From the NCBI RefSeq assembly GCF_051055405.1, contig NZ_CP167068.1, positions 186,001 through 250,000 on the forward strand: a DNA stretch of 64,000 nucleotides. Direction: 5' to 3'. Under the pieces are notes generated by a model. That model ran no database searches, was not told where the DNA came from, and worked only from the letters and a program-made list of their open reading frames with translations. Source of the DNA: Pseudolachnospira sp051055405. GTDB taxonomy: Bacteria > Bacillota > Clostridia > Lachnospirales > Lachnospiraceae. Positions 24,932-33,338 of the stretch are shown here, piece by piece. The translations under genes and the position numbers were made by a program. The number at the start of each line of letters is the position of its first letter. Positions within the stretch are counted from its first letter, which is position 1.

Positions 24932-26125
24932 GTGGAAGTTCGTTATCGAAGGGAACTGAATGAAACTTTTTTGATCCTAGAGGGGGAAAAAGAACCGGAT
25001 GCCTATGCCGTTAGAGTGATGGAAGAAAATTCAGTGCCGGGGCTGCTTTCCTGCCGAATTCACTGGTCGGAAGGCAAACCAGAATACTACTTTTCAATAT
25101 CTGGGCATCGGTCTTTACAAAAAAGCTGGGAAAAGAAACAGGTAAGTTTAGAAGAAATCCGGGAGCTGCTGTTTGGGATCTATCGGGCATTGGAGCACCT
25201 GGAGGAATATCTGATTGATGTCAATCATGTCCTTTTGGAGCCGGAGTTCCTTTATATACCGGAAGCAGGACTTTCACAGGTTTGCTTATGTTGCCATCCC
25301 GGATGGAAAGACGATTTTTTTAGTAGATTACGCCAACTCATCCAATATTTCCTGAACAAAATTGATCCCATGGAAGAAAAAAGCGCCCAGGCTGCCTACG
25401 AGCTGTTTCAGATCAGTCGGAAGGAATTTTTTGGTTTTGAAGATTTGTTTCCTGTCCTTGATCAAGAAGAGGAGGAGGAACCTACTCCGGAGTCGGCAGA
25501 CCTTTGGATACCAGAGGAAGAGGCAGAACCGGTCGTACCTTCCCCGCCAAAGAAAAGGAAGACGCCGATGGTGGGATCGTTTGTTATGGTGGCTGGTATG
25601 TGCGCGATTGGATTACTTTACGGTTTAGGCCTTTGGGAACTTCCAGACAGCGCGGCATCCTGGGGACTGTTGCTGCTGGCGGCTGCGTTAGTTTTTTTCA
25701 TAGGACTTATTTTGCGGGAATGGGAAATGCGGAAGGCTGCAAAAGAGACAAGGGAAACGCCACGGGATGAATTTCCAGAAACTGGGGAGGCTGTGACGGA
25801 ATTTTTACAGGGACCCTTTTCGGAAAAACCAAGGGAACGGCTCTTGATTAGCCAGAATTCCTTGAAACACGATACCATCCATATTGTCCGAATGCCATTT
25901 GTGATTGGAAAAATGGAGGGAGCTTGCGATTATCAATTGAAACGGTCTGTGATTAGCCGAATTCATGCAAGACTGGAACAGCAGGAAGGGAGCGTGTATC
26001 TGATCGATTGTAATTCTACCAACGGCACTTTTCTAAATGGGGTGCGTTTGGAGCCAAACCGGCGATATCCTGTGCGGGAAGGCGATGAAATTGTATTGGC
26101 GGATCTAAAATATCTATTCCAATAG
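24932..26125 (+). CDS. DUF6382-FHA membrane protein of the Tad locus
   Basis: 397 residues from the GTG at 24932; GGAGG at 24919-24923 is well spaced for it, while the in-frame ATG at 24917 would start inside the previous gene. The N-terminal DUF6382-like domain (about 1-180) is followed by an acidic linker, two helices (about 215-265) and a C-terminal FHA domain (about 320-397; VISRIHARL and NSTNGTFLNG). FHA domains bind phosphothreonine peptides, so it may link the pilus machine to Ser/Thr kinase signalling. No such kinase is in the window. Last gene of the Tad operon. Confidence 0.8.
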   Translation: MEVRYRRELNETFLILEGEKEPDAYAVRVMEENSVPGLLSCRIHWSEGKPEYYFSISGHRSLQKSWEKKQVSLEEIRELLFGIYRALEHLEEYLIDVNHVLLEPEFLYIPEAGLSQVCLCCHPGWKDDFFSRLRQLIQYFLNKIDPMEEKSAQAAYELFQISRKEFFGFEDLFPVLDQEEEEEPTPESADLWIPEEEAEPVVPSPPKKRKTPMVGSFVMVAGMCAIGLLYGLGLWELPDSAASWGLLLLAAALVFFIGLILREWEMRKAAKETRETPRDEFPETGEAVTEFLQGPFSEKPRERLLISQNSLKHDTIHIVRMPFVIGKMEGACDYQLKRSVISRIHARLEQQEGSVYLIDCNSTNGTFLNGVRLEPNRRYPVREGDEIVLADLKYLFQ

Positions 26126-26219
26126 GGGGCGGACGCCAAATGGTCTCTGTGTGAAAGCGTGCCGGAATATTTTGGATTCTGAACTCCAATAAGAGCGTTC
26201 GGCAGCAGCTTCTTTTCTG

Positions 26220-26248
26220 TTGACAATCGAGAACGGGGATGGTACCTT
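26220..26248 (+). promoter_or_regulatory. Possible promoter of the rhomboid gene
   Basis: Perfect TTGACA (26220-26225) with a 17-nt spacer to TACCTT (26243-26248), a poor -10. The -10 region overlaps a degenerate copy of a motif found at 39070 and 57746. Confidence 0.3.
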
Positions 26249-26335
26249 TAATTAACGAGGACACATATGTGTAGGCTATTGTTAACGGAAGGTAGGATAA
26301 CCGCAGATATAGACAGATTGGGAAGTGGAGATAGG

Positions 26336-26962
26336 ATGGATATTCGATATGATTGGCACAGGCGTCCGGTTGTTACGATTTTTTTGATTGGACTCAACGC
26401 GATTTTCTTTTTCGGGCCGGATTTATTTGGGATTCCGACGGATTTGCGAAGCATTTTGAACGGGGGAGGCATTACGTTATCGGGAATAGAAGAAGGCGAA
26501 TTTTACCGAGCATTGACGGCCGCCTTTTTGCATTTTGATATCCATCATTTGATGGGGAATCTATTGATTTTGGCTGTACTAGGCTATCGTCTGGAGGATA
26601 TATTGGGACATCTTTCCTATCTGATCCTTTATTTGATCAGTGCGGTGGGGGCCAATGTGGTCTCTGTTTTGGTGTACTTTCATACAAACAATTATGGCGT
26701 CATTTCCGCGGGAGCATCCGGAGCGATCTTCGGAGTTTGCGGGGGAATGTTTGCGGTAGCTCTTCTAGGAAGGACTGCGGAAGGAATCTCTGTACAACAG
26801 ATTTTTCTTTTGATTATTTTGACGTTGGCCTCTGGATATTTATCCATGGAGGTAAACAATATTGCGCATTTGTCAGGACTTATCTTTGGTATTTTCCTGG
26901 GATTTCTCTTTTATCTGATTCGCCGTCATTCGAAAAACAATTCTTACAATTCGTGGCAATAG
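26336..26962 (+). CDS. Rhomboid family intramembrane serine protease
   Basis: 208 residues from the ATG at 26336 (GGAGAT upstream). About six helices. Catalytic Ser128 in GASGAIFG and His178 in NNIAHLSG form the dyad; HHLMGN (70-75) is the conserved loop with the oxyanion-site Asn. It cuts transmembrane helices of unknown substrates. The gene directly follows the Tad operon, so pilin-like single-pass proteins are possible clients (inference only). Confidence 0.88.
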   Translation: MDIRYDWHRRPVVTIFLIGLNAIFFFGPDLFGIPTDLRSILNGGGITLSGIEEGEFYRALTAAFLHFDIHHLMGNLLILAVLGYRLEDILGHLSYLILYLISAVGANVVSVLVYFHTNNYGVISAGASGAIFGVCGGMFAVALLGRTAEGISVQQIFLLIILTLASGYLSMEVNNIAHLSGLIFGIFLGFLFYLIRRHSKNNSYNSWQ

Positions 26963-26973
26963 GCATCTTTTGG

Positions 26974-27002
26974 TTGTCAAACAGAAACATTGGGTGTATG
27001 AT
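26974..27002 (+). promoter_or_regulatory. Sigma-A promoter of the transaldolase-like gene
   Basis: TTGTCA (26974-26979), 17-nt spacer, TATGAT (26997-27002), 28 nt upstream of the ATG. Confidence 0.7.
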
Positions 27003-27029
27003 AGGGAAGGAAAAAAGAAAGGAGAAGAC

Positions 27030-27683
27030 ATGGAATTATTTATTGATACAGCGAATATTGATGAAATTAAAAAGGCAAATGATATGGGCGTAATCAGCGG
27101 CGTGACGACAAATCCGTCCCTGATTGCAAAAGAAGGACGTGATTTTAAACAGGTGATCGCTGAGATCGCTTCGATTGTCGACGGACCAATCAGCGGGGAA
27201 GTGAAAGCAACCACCGTAGATGCGGAAGGGATGATTCGGGAAGGGCGTGAAATCGCGTCCATTCATGAAAATATGGTAGTAAAAATTCCGATGACAGTGG
27301 AAGGTTTAAAAGCTTGCAAGGTATTGTCGGTAGAGGGGATAAAAACCAATGTGACGCTGGTATTTTCTGCAAACCAGGCGCTGTTGGCAGCAAGAGCTGG
27401 AGCGACGTATGTTTCTCCTTTTTTGGGCCGTCTGGACGATATCTCTGTGCCGGGGATCGATTTGATCCGTACCATTGCGGAGATGTTTGCCGTTCAGGCA
27501 ATTGAGACGAAGATTATCGCCGCCAGCATCCGGAATCCGATTCATGTGACAGATAGTGCGCTCGCCGGGGCGGATATCGCAACGGTTCCTTATAAAGTAA
27601 TTGAACAGATGACAAGGCACCCTCTGACGGATCAGGGGATCGCAAAGTTTCAGGCTGATTACAAAGCCGTCTTTGGCGAGTAA
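27030..27683 (+). CDS. Transaldolase / fructose-6-phosphate aldolase family (TalC/Fsa)
   Basis: 217 residues from the ATG at 27030, with AAAGGAG upstream. This is the small single-domain TIM-barrel transaldolase type of cytoplasmic sugar phosphate metabolism. The Schiff-base Lys85 sits in VVKIPMT; VTTNPSL (25-31) and AASIRNPIHV are the other family signatures. Transaldolase and fructose-6-phosphate aldolase activities cannot be told apart safely from sequence. It has its own promoter and no linked pentose phosphate genes. The stop is 25 bp before the next lipoprotein gene. Confidence 0.9.
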   Translation: MELFIDTANIDEIKKANDMGVISGVTTNPSLIAKEGRDFKQVIAEIASIVDGPISGEVKATTVDAEGMIREGREIASIHENMVVKIPMTVEGLKACKVLSVEGIKTNVTLVFSANQALLAARAGATYVSPFLGRLDDISVPGIDLIRTIAEMFAVQAIETKIIAASIRNPIHVTDSALAGADIATVPYKVIEQMTRHPLTDQGIAKFQADYKAVFGE

Positions 27684-27708
27684 AAAAAGTAAAAGGGGAT
27701 TTTTAGAA

Positions 27709-28236
27709 ATGAAAAAAGTTGGAATGTTAGTATTGGCGTTGCTTGCATGCAGCATGATGATGGTTGCTTGCTCTTCGGATAAGGAGACCACAGCGGCAGA
27801 AACCACAGCGGCTGAGACGACCGCAGCAGAGACCACGGCGGCTGAAACCACAGCAGCAGAGACCACAGCGGCTGAGACGACCGCAGCGGAGACCACAGCG
27901 GCTGAGGCCGGTGCTTCCACGGAAGCAGGCGACGGCGCTCAGTATCTGGCGTGGACCAAGGCTGAGTGGGGCAAAGCTTCCGATGAAGAGAAGACGGCCG
28001 CTGCTAATGCTGTTTTGATGGACATCGGCGAGGCGATTATGCCGAACTTCTCTGAAATGATGGAAGAGGCAAAAACGGATGCAGGAGTGAAAGCTCAGCT
28101 TGATGGGCAGGTAGAAACTCTGGTTGGCCAGATTGATACCTTCTTTACGTCTGTGGACGATACTACAACGTTGCAGGCATTAGTGGATGCTTCCAAGCAG
28201 GTAGTAAACAGTTCTTCCACTACAGCGGCTCAATAA
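27709..28236 (+). CDS. Small lipoprotein with (ETTAA)8 linker
   Basis: 175 residues. Signal peptide with lipobox MVAC (Cys about residue 21). Residues about 26-65 are eight perfect ETTAA repeats, coded by a 15-bp tandem repeat, which should act as a flexible spacer from the membrane. A helical domain of about 100 residues follows (from WTKAEWGK), which I do not recognise. It shares the transaldolase promoter or has its own in a 25-bp gap. A terminator follows. Confidence 0.75.
   Translation: MKKVGMLVLALLACSMMMVACSSDKETTAAETTAAETTAAETTAAETTAAETTAAETTAAETTAAEAGASTEAGDGAQYLAWTKAEWGKASDEEKTAAANAVLMDIGEAIMPNFSEMMEEAKTDAGVKAQLDGQVETLVGQIDTFFTSVDDTTTLQALVDASKQVVNSSSTTAAQ
27784..27903 (+). repeat. 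Eight 15-bp tandem repeats
   Basis: In-frame GA(G/A)-AC(C/G)-AC(A/C/G)-GC(G/A)-GC(A/T/G) units coding ETTAA eight times. Third-position variation between units shows they are not recent exact copies, but the array could still change in length by slippage. Confidence 0.9.
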
Positions 28237-28273
28237 AATATAACACGTAATACCAGAAAGGAACCGTAACAGG

Positions 28274-28320
28274 ATCCCTGTCTTTGTGGAGAGACCACAA
28301 GGGCAGGGATTTTTTCTTTT
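28274..28320 (+). terminator. Intrinsic terminator after the lipoprotein gene
   Basis: ATCCCTG at the 5' base pairs with CAGGGAT at the 3' base; an inner TTGTGG/CCACAA stem is also present. TTTTTTCTTTT follows. Confidence 0.85.
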
Positions 28321-28354
28321 TAGAAAGAATAACAAAGCAAGAGAGACGCTTGTT

Positions 28355-28380
28355 TATCTATAAGTAAATACTTACAGATA
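28355..28380. promoter_or_regulatory. 26-bp palindrome upstream of the GalB-like/Tct operon
   Basis: The core TAAGTAAATACTTA (28361-28374) is a perfect palindrome. It extends outward to 28355 and 28380 with one mismatched pair (28360/28375). It lies about 130 bp before the first gene of the operon, which also encodes a LysR regulator; LysR sites are typically interrupted palindromes of this size. Confidence 0.5.
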
Positions 28381-28507
28381 CTGTCACATCATTCATTCTG
28401 TTAATGGGATACAATGTGTGATAATATGAAAATACCAAAAAACATTTCCGGAAATGTAAGTAAAATATTATTTAAAAAACCCATGGGACAGATGAAGGAA
28501 GAGCTCT

Positions 28508-29248
28508 ATGGAGGAAAAAATGGAGACAAAACAGGAAAGAGTATTGATAGTAGGGGCGCATGCGCTGGATTTCCTTTGGAGGTGCGGAGGCACGATTGCT
28601 CAGTATGCAAAAAATGGAAGCGAAGTAAAGATCATTGATCTGACCTACGGTGATCGGGGAGAGTCCAACGACGTATGGAAGCAGAATCCTGGAATCACCC
28701 ATGACGAGGTACGTCAGATTCGCCGCAAGGAGGCGGAAACCACAGCCGGGATGCTGGGCGCCTCCATTGAATTTATGGAGTGGGAAGATCATCTGTTGGA
28801 AATGAATCGGGAACGCACCTTAGAGCTTTCCCGAAAAATGATGGAGTTTCAGCCGACCATCTTATTGACTCATTTTACGGCGGACCCGCTCAATTATGAC
28901 CACCCGGTAACAGCCAATGCGGTTCTGTCGGCGCTGCGCTGTGCACAGGTTTCCGGTACCTTCCCGGATCTTACTCCCTGCGGCTGGGTCAAGGTGTTTA
29001 TGTTTGAACCGGCGCAGCCAGAATTTGTTGGCTTTAATCCCAATGCTTATGTGGACATTACGGATGTGGTGGAAGATAAGATTGCGGCAATGCAGTCTAC
29101 CCGCGCGCAGGAATATCTGATTTCTACCTACACGGCAAGGGCCGGTTATCGTGGCTATCTGGCCAAGAGAATTTCCCATGATAAAAAGGTAAAGGCAGCG
29201 GAGGCCTTTGTCCGTTTTAATCCTTGGGTAGGGAAACTTTTCTGTTAA
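28508..29248 (+). CDS. PIG-L family protein, GalB-like 4-oxalomesaconate hydratase
   Basis: 246 residues. The PIG-L/LmbE fold binds Zn; the usual AHPDD reads AHALD here (His18, Asp21), with the distal His132 in NYDHPVTA. The segments GDRGESNDVW, THFTADPLNYDHP and FEPAQPE resemble GalB, the PIG-L-fold hydratase that turns 4-oxalomesaconate into 4-carboxy-4-hydroxy-2-oxoadipate (CHA) in gallate degradation. The same operon encodes a CHA-aldolase-like protein and a tricarboxylate transporter, which supports a hydratase over a deacetylase. The ATG at 28520, with GGAGG just upstream, is an alternative start. Confidence 0.75.
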   Translation: MEEKMETKQERVLIVGAHALDFLWRCGGTIAQYAKNGSEVKIIDLTYGDRGESNDVWKQNPGITHDEVRQIRRKEAETTAGMLGASIEFMEWEDHLLEMNRERTLELSRKMMEFQPTILLTHFTADPLNYDHPVTANAVLSALRCAQVSGTFPDLTPCGWVKVFMFEPAQPEFVGFNPNAYVDITDVVEDKIAAMQSTRAQEYLISTYTARAGYRGYLAKRISHDKKVKAAEAFVRFNPWVGKLFC

Positions 29249-29270
29249 CAACAGAGAAAGGAGAGAAGGC

Positions 29271-29750
29271 GTGGATCGGAGAGAGAAATGGTTTCACAAG
29301 GGAAATTATATTTCCAGCGGACTCGTGGTTCTCTTGGGATTGTTTTTGGCAATTTATGCGGGGACTCATTACGATTACATGGACAAATATTCTCTGGGGC
29401 CTGGTTTCTATCCCATATGGATCGGCGTGCTGCTCGTGGTGGTAGGGCTCATTATGATCCTTCAGACGAAAAAGGGCCGCTTTCAGGAGAAGCAAAAGAA
29501 GGTTCCTGAGATTGCCAGTGTAAAGAGGTTGCTTACCTTTGGCGTTCTGGCCATTATGGTGCTGGTGCTGGCGACCGAATTAGGGATGGTGATCACCATG
29601 GTTCTGTTCCTGTTTTTTATGAACCTGTTGATTGAAAAACATTCGCCGCTCTATTCTCTGGTTGTGGGGATATTGACTTCCGCCGCTATTTATGTGGTAT
29701 TTCATATGATTTTTTCCATCAACTTCCCAAAGGGAATATTGGGATTTTAA
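29271..29750 (+). CDS. tctB: Tripartite tricarboxylate transporter small subunit TctB
   Basis: 159 residues, GTG start behind AAAGGAGAG. Four hydrophobic helices (about 17-35, 47-66, 85-112, 122-148), the usual size and topology of the small membrane subunit. It pairs with TctA in the membrane. Order B-A-C is conserved here; the gene is 22 bp after the GalB-like gene. Confidence 0.85.
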   Translation: MDRREKWFHKGNYISSGLVVLLGLFLAIYAGTHYDYMDKYSLGPGFYPIWIGVLLVVVGLIMILQTKKGRFQEKQKKVPEIASVKRLLTFGVLAIMVLVLATELGMVITMVLFLFFMNLLIEKHSPLYSLVVGILTSAAIYVVFHMIFSINFPKGILGF

Positions 29751-29766
29751 GTAGGGAAGGAGAAAT

Positions 29767-31269
29767 ATGGATATTTTTGCAAATCTTTGGGAGGGCTTTG
29801 GCAGCATCTTTCAAGTCAGTACGTTACTTTGTCTTTTTGCCGGGACCTTTTTGGGAACCATCGTAGGTGCACTACCCGGTATGGGAGCTAGTACCGGATG
29901 TTCGATTATGCTGCCCTTGACCTTTGGCATGAGCCCGTTAAATGCGTTGGTGCTTTTGATGGGAGTTTACTATGGAACTCAATACGGAGGAAGCGTTACG
30001 GCAATTTTGCTGAATATTCCGGGCACCTCCTCGGCGGCGATTACCGCCCTTGATGGAAATGCTCTGATGCGAAAGGGAAAGGGTGCAAAGGCTCTGGGTA
30101 CCGCTCAATTTTCCTCCTTTATCGGCGGAATGATCAGCACGGTATTGTTAACCGTCTGCGGAGTAGCGCTGGCCAGACTGGCGTTAAAATTCAGCGCGCC
30201 GGAGTATTTTGCGCTGACCTTGATGGGATTAACTCTGGTATCGGGACTGACAGGAGATTTTCCGGCTAAAGGCTATGCGATGATGCTTTTTGGCATGGCG
30301 CTTGGATGCGTCGGAATCGACACGGTTTCCGGAATCGAGAGATTTTCTTTCGGAAACCTTTACATCGTAGACGGATTTAAGACCGTTCCAATTTTGGTAG
30401 GACTTCTTGGTTTCAGCGAATTGCTGGGAACCATTGAAAAAGGAAACGCTGAAAAGCAGGAAAATGGTCTGTCCGCCAAGGTGAGGAGCCGTGAAATGAT
30501 TCCGAAAAAGAAGGACTGGACGTCGATTCTTCCGGCCAGCCTCAGAGGCACAGTCATTGGTTTTATTGTGGGAGCTCTGCCTGGCGCAGGCGCTACGATT
30601 GCCTCGGTTCTGGCCTATGGCTATCAGAAAAAACGGACAAAAAGTGAAGATTTCGGCGAGGGAGCCATCGACGGAGTTGCCGTGGCGGAATCCAGTAATA
30701 ATGCGTCCACAGGCGGAGCTATGGTGCCGATGCTGGCTCTTGGCATTCCCGGTTCGCCGACCACGGCCATTTTAATGACTGCGTTGATTATGTTTGGGAT
30801 GAAAACCGGCCCTCAGCTTTTCACCAGCAATGGAAATACGATCTGGGCAGTGATTGCCAGCATGTATGTGGGAAATGTCTTTTTGTTGGTCATTAATATT
30901 GCGATGATTCCTCTGCTGATTGGTATTCTGCGCAAAGCGGAAAAGATTCTGACGCCATTGGTCGCGACCCTTTGTATCGTTGGTGTGTATTCCCTATATG
31001 GGCGTTTGTTTGATGTCGGTGTTATGTTGTTTTTTTCCGTCATCGGTTATTTCTTAAAAAAATTCCGGTTCCCGATTTTGCCGCTGATTTTAGGCGTGAT
31101 TTTGGGCCCGACGGCAGAAGCGGCTTTCCGTCAGGCGATGGTATTATCCGGAGGAAGTGCTGCGATTTTCTTTACCAGACCGATTGCCTGCGTAATGATG
31201 ATTGTATGCGCCCTTAGTTTCTTCTATCCAGTGATCAAGCAACAACTTACGAAAAGGAGTAAAGTATGA
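29767..31269 (+). CDS. tctA: Tripartite tricarboxylate transporter large subunit TctA
   Basis: 500 residues, about 11-12 helices, normal length. Family glycine-rich loops are visible: GALPGMGAS near residue 36, GTQYGGS near 76, and GALPGAGAT near 267. It is the cation-coupled permease of the TTT system. The last codons overlap tctC by four bases (ATGA). It imports citrate-like carboxylates in characterised members. Confidence 0.93.
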   Translation: MDIFANLWEGFGSIFQVSTLLCLFAGTFLGTIVGALPGMGASTGCSIMLPLTFGMSPLNALVLLMGVYYGTQYGGSVTAILLNIPGTSSAAITALDGNALMRKGKGAKALGTAQFSSFIGGMISTVLLTVCGVALARLALKFSAPEYFALTLMGLTLVSGLTGDFPAKGYAMMLFGMALGCVGIDTVSGIERFSFGNLYIVDGFKTVPILVGLLGFSELLGTIEKGNAEKQENGLSAKVRSREMIPKKKDWTSILPASLRGTVIGFIVGALPGAGATIASVLAYGYQKKRTKSEDFGEGAIDGVAVAESSNNASTGGAMVPMLALGIPGSPTTAILMTALIMFGMKTGPQLFTSNGNTIWAVIASMYVGNVFLLVINIAMIPLLIGILRKAEKILTPLVATLCIVGVYSLYGRLFDVGVMLFFSVIGYFLKKFRFPILPLILGVILGPTAEAAFRQAMVLSGGSAAIFFTRPIACVMMIVCALSFFYPVIKQQLTKRSKV

Positions 31270-32315
31270 AAAAGTGTATTGCATTCGCGCTCAGTATTCT
31301 CACTCTTATTGGTATGACCGCTTGCAGCAGCCAGGAAGCGCCGAAAGACACGACGGGGAGCGCCGAGACTGCCGGTGCCGCGACGCAGGCGGAAGCGGTT
31401 TCCACTTCAGAGGCAGCGTCTTCCGGAAGCTATACGCCTCAGAAAAATATTACGATTTTCGCTCCGTATTCGGCAGGCGGCGGCGTAGATAGCTGGGGCC
31501 GCAATGTCAGCGGCATGCTTTCATCCACTGGCCTGTCGGACAGCAACTGGGTCTATGAAAATGTAAACGGAGGCACCGGTCAGGTTGGATTGGGAACAGT
31601 GGTCTCCCAGTATACGGGAAATGATGCGGTTCTGATTCCCACGGCGACCAATTATCTGATTACCCCTTATATTCAGGGAAAAGAATACAGCTACAAAGAT
31701 CTAACGATGGTGGCGCAGCTAGTGGTAGATTATCGGGTATTTGTGACGTCTTCTCAGTCTGGATATAAGACCATGGAAGATCTGGTGAAGGCCGGACAGG
31801 AAAAAGAACTGGTAGGAGCGCTTTCCGGTGTGGGCGGAATCGGTCATATCGCCTTAGAAATGCTAAAAAGCGCCAGCAGTATCCAGCTTCGCGCCGTTCC
31901 CTTTGACGGCAGTGAAGATGTCGTAGCTCTTTTGGGAAATCAGGTGGATGTAGGCTGTCTTTCCCTTAGCGAAGCGCTGCCTTATGTAGAAAGCGGTGAT
32001 ATGGTGATTTTAGCCGTTACCGCTCCGGAACGCTTGGAGGCGATTGCAGATATCCCGACTTGCAAAGAATTGGGTTATGATATTGAGTTGAAGACAGGAC
32101 GTGGTTTTGCCATGCCGGGCGATGTCAGCGCGGAGGCAAGAGATTATTGGGCGGAGAAATTAAAAGCCCTGTTGGAGACAGATGAATTTAAGGCTTATCT
32201 GGAAACCTCACAAAATACAGTAGCCTATTTGGCTGGCGACGAATATGTGGCGGATTTGGAAAAAGATTATGATACCATGAAGGAGATCATGGTCCAGCTG
32301 GGGTTGGCAGAATAA
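31266..32315 (+). CDS. tctC: TTT solute-binding lipoprotein TctC
   Basis: 349 residues. Signal peptide with lipobox (MTAC, Cys about 20), so it is membrane-anchored as expected in a Gram-positive. A Ser/Ala/Thr linker follows, then the Bug-type fold (ITIFAPYSAGGGVD; VENVNGGTGQVGLG-like pattern). It captures the ligand for TctAB. Bug proteins bind carboxylates and related anions; the specific ligand is not readable but is likely the substrate of the GalB-like and aldolase-like enzymes. Confidence 0.9.
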   Translation: MKKCIAFALSILTLIGMTACSSQEAPKDTTGSAETAGAATQAEAVSTSEAASSGSYTPQKNITIFAPYSAGGGVDSWGRNVSGMLSSTGLSDSNWVYENVNGGTGQVGLGTVVSQYTGNDAVLIPTATNYLITPYIQGKEYSYKDLTMVAQLVVDYRVFVTSSQSGYKTMEDLVKAGQEKELVGALSGVGGIGHIALEMLKSASSIQLRAVPFDGSEDVVALLGNQVDVGCLSLSEALPYVESGDMVILAVTAPERLEAIADIPTCKELGYDIELKTGRGFAMPGDVSAEARDYWAEKLKALLETDEFKAYLETSQNTVAYLAGDEYVADLEKDYDTMKEIMVQLGLAE

Positions 32316-32338
32316 GCGTATCAAAGAGGACAGGTAAA

Positions 32339-33241
32339 ATGAATAGGAAACAAAATGAGATCGCATTTCTGGGATTTGGCGAGGCTGGCTTCCATATTGC
32401 CAGAGGGCTGATGGAGGATGGGCTTACCAATATAACGGCTTACGACGTTATGCAGGACGATCCGGTAAGGGGCGGCCTGATTCGCCAGCGAGCCGAGTCC
32501 ATCGGGCTAACGCTTTCTGCTACGATGGAAGAAGCCTGCTGTACTTCCCGCTTTATTTTTTCCCTGACCACAGCGAAGGTAGCTGTGGCAGTAGCAGAGC
32601 AGGTCATGCCGATGCTGGAAGCCGGCCAGGTTTATGTGGACTTGAATTCGGTAGCGCCTAGCGTCTTGGAGGCCATTGATCAGATCCCCAGAAAGAAAGG
32701 CGTGTTGCTTTGCGATGGCGCTGTGTTGGGAAATGTGCAAAAAAACGGACATCGTGTCAGCGTTTATCTATGTGGAGATGGAGCGGAGCAATTTTACCAG
32801 GCGTTTCTTCCGTATCACATGCAGTTAAAGGTGCTGGATAAGCCGGTCGGGGCCGCCTCTGGAATTAAAATGTTGAAGAGCGTATATTCCAAAGGACTTC
32901 AGCAACTGGTAATGGAATTTCTTCTGGCCTCAGAAAGTTATGGCGTGCTAGAGGAAATGGTCACCAGTATCCACAATCCGATGGCGGGAAAGACCTTAGA
33001 AGAATACGCCAATGAGGCCATGCCCCGGATGATCGTCCACGCCGCACGGCGAGCGGAAGAAGTAAGAAATGCTGCGGAAACGGTTCTTGGCTTACATTTG
33101 GATGCCGGTATGACTTTGGCTGCTCAGAAAAAGTTTGAAAAAGTTGCAGCGCTGCATCTTCTAGAGAAATATCCGGATATCGGAACCATGAACTATAAAG
33201 AAGTGACAAAGCTGGTGTTGGAGGAGAGGAACGCTCATTGA
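32339..33241 (+). CDS. NAD(P)-dependent beta-hydroxyacid-type dehydrogenase, DUF1932 C-terminus
   Basis: 300 residues. Rossmann motif GFGEAGFHIA (12-21). 6-phosphogluconate/3-hydroxyisobutyrate dehydrogenase fold, with the catalytic Lys region in GIKMLKSVYSKG. The C-terminal half resembles DUF1932 proteins rather than classical 3-hydroxyisobutyrate dehydrogenase. Located between tctC (23 bp) and the LysR gene. Inferred role: oxidises a hydroxylated tricarboxylate or reduces its keto form before or after the hydratase step. Substrate unproven. Confidence 0.75.
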   Translation: MNRKQNEIAFLGFGEAGFHIARGLMEDGLTNITAYDVMQDDPVRGGLIRQRAESIGLTLSATMEEACCTSRFIFSLTTAKVAVAVAEQVMPMLEAGQVYVDLNSVAPSVLEAIDQIPRKKGVLLCDGAVLGNVQKNGHRVSVYLCGDGAEQFYQAFLPYHMQLKVLDKPVGAASGIKMLKSVYSKGLQQLVMEFLLASESYGVLEEMVTSIHNPMAGKTLEEYANEAMPRMIVHAARRAEEVRNAAETVLGLHLDAGMTLAAQKKFEKVAALHLLEKYPDIGTMNYKEVTKLVLEERNAH

Positions 33242-33338
33242 TTTTTTGCTGCCGGGCTCCTATAATGAATTTAGTGGAAGCACAACGCCTGCCTTTTAGG
33301 ATTTGTGCTTAGACGTGGAAAAGGAGCGAGTGGATACG

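Noticed and set aside
27306..27920. Minus-strand 204-codon frame over the transaldolase and lipoprotein genes
   Set aside because: The N-terminal AAVVS-type repeats are the antisense of the ETTAA array; no ribosome site.
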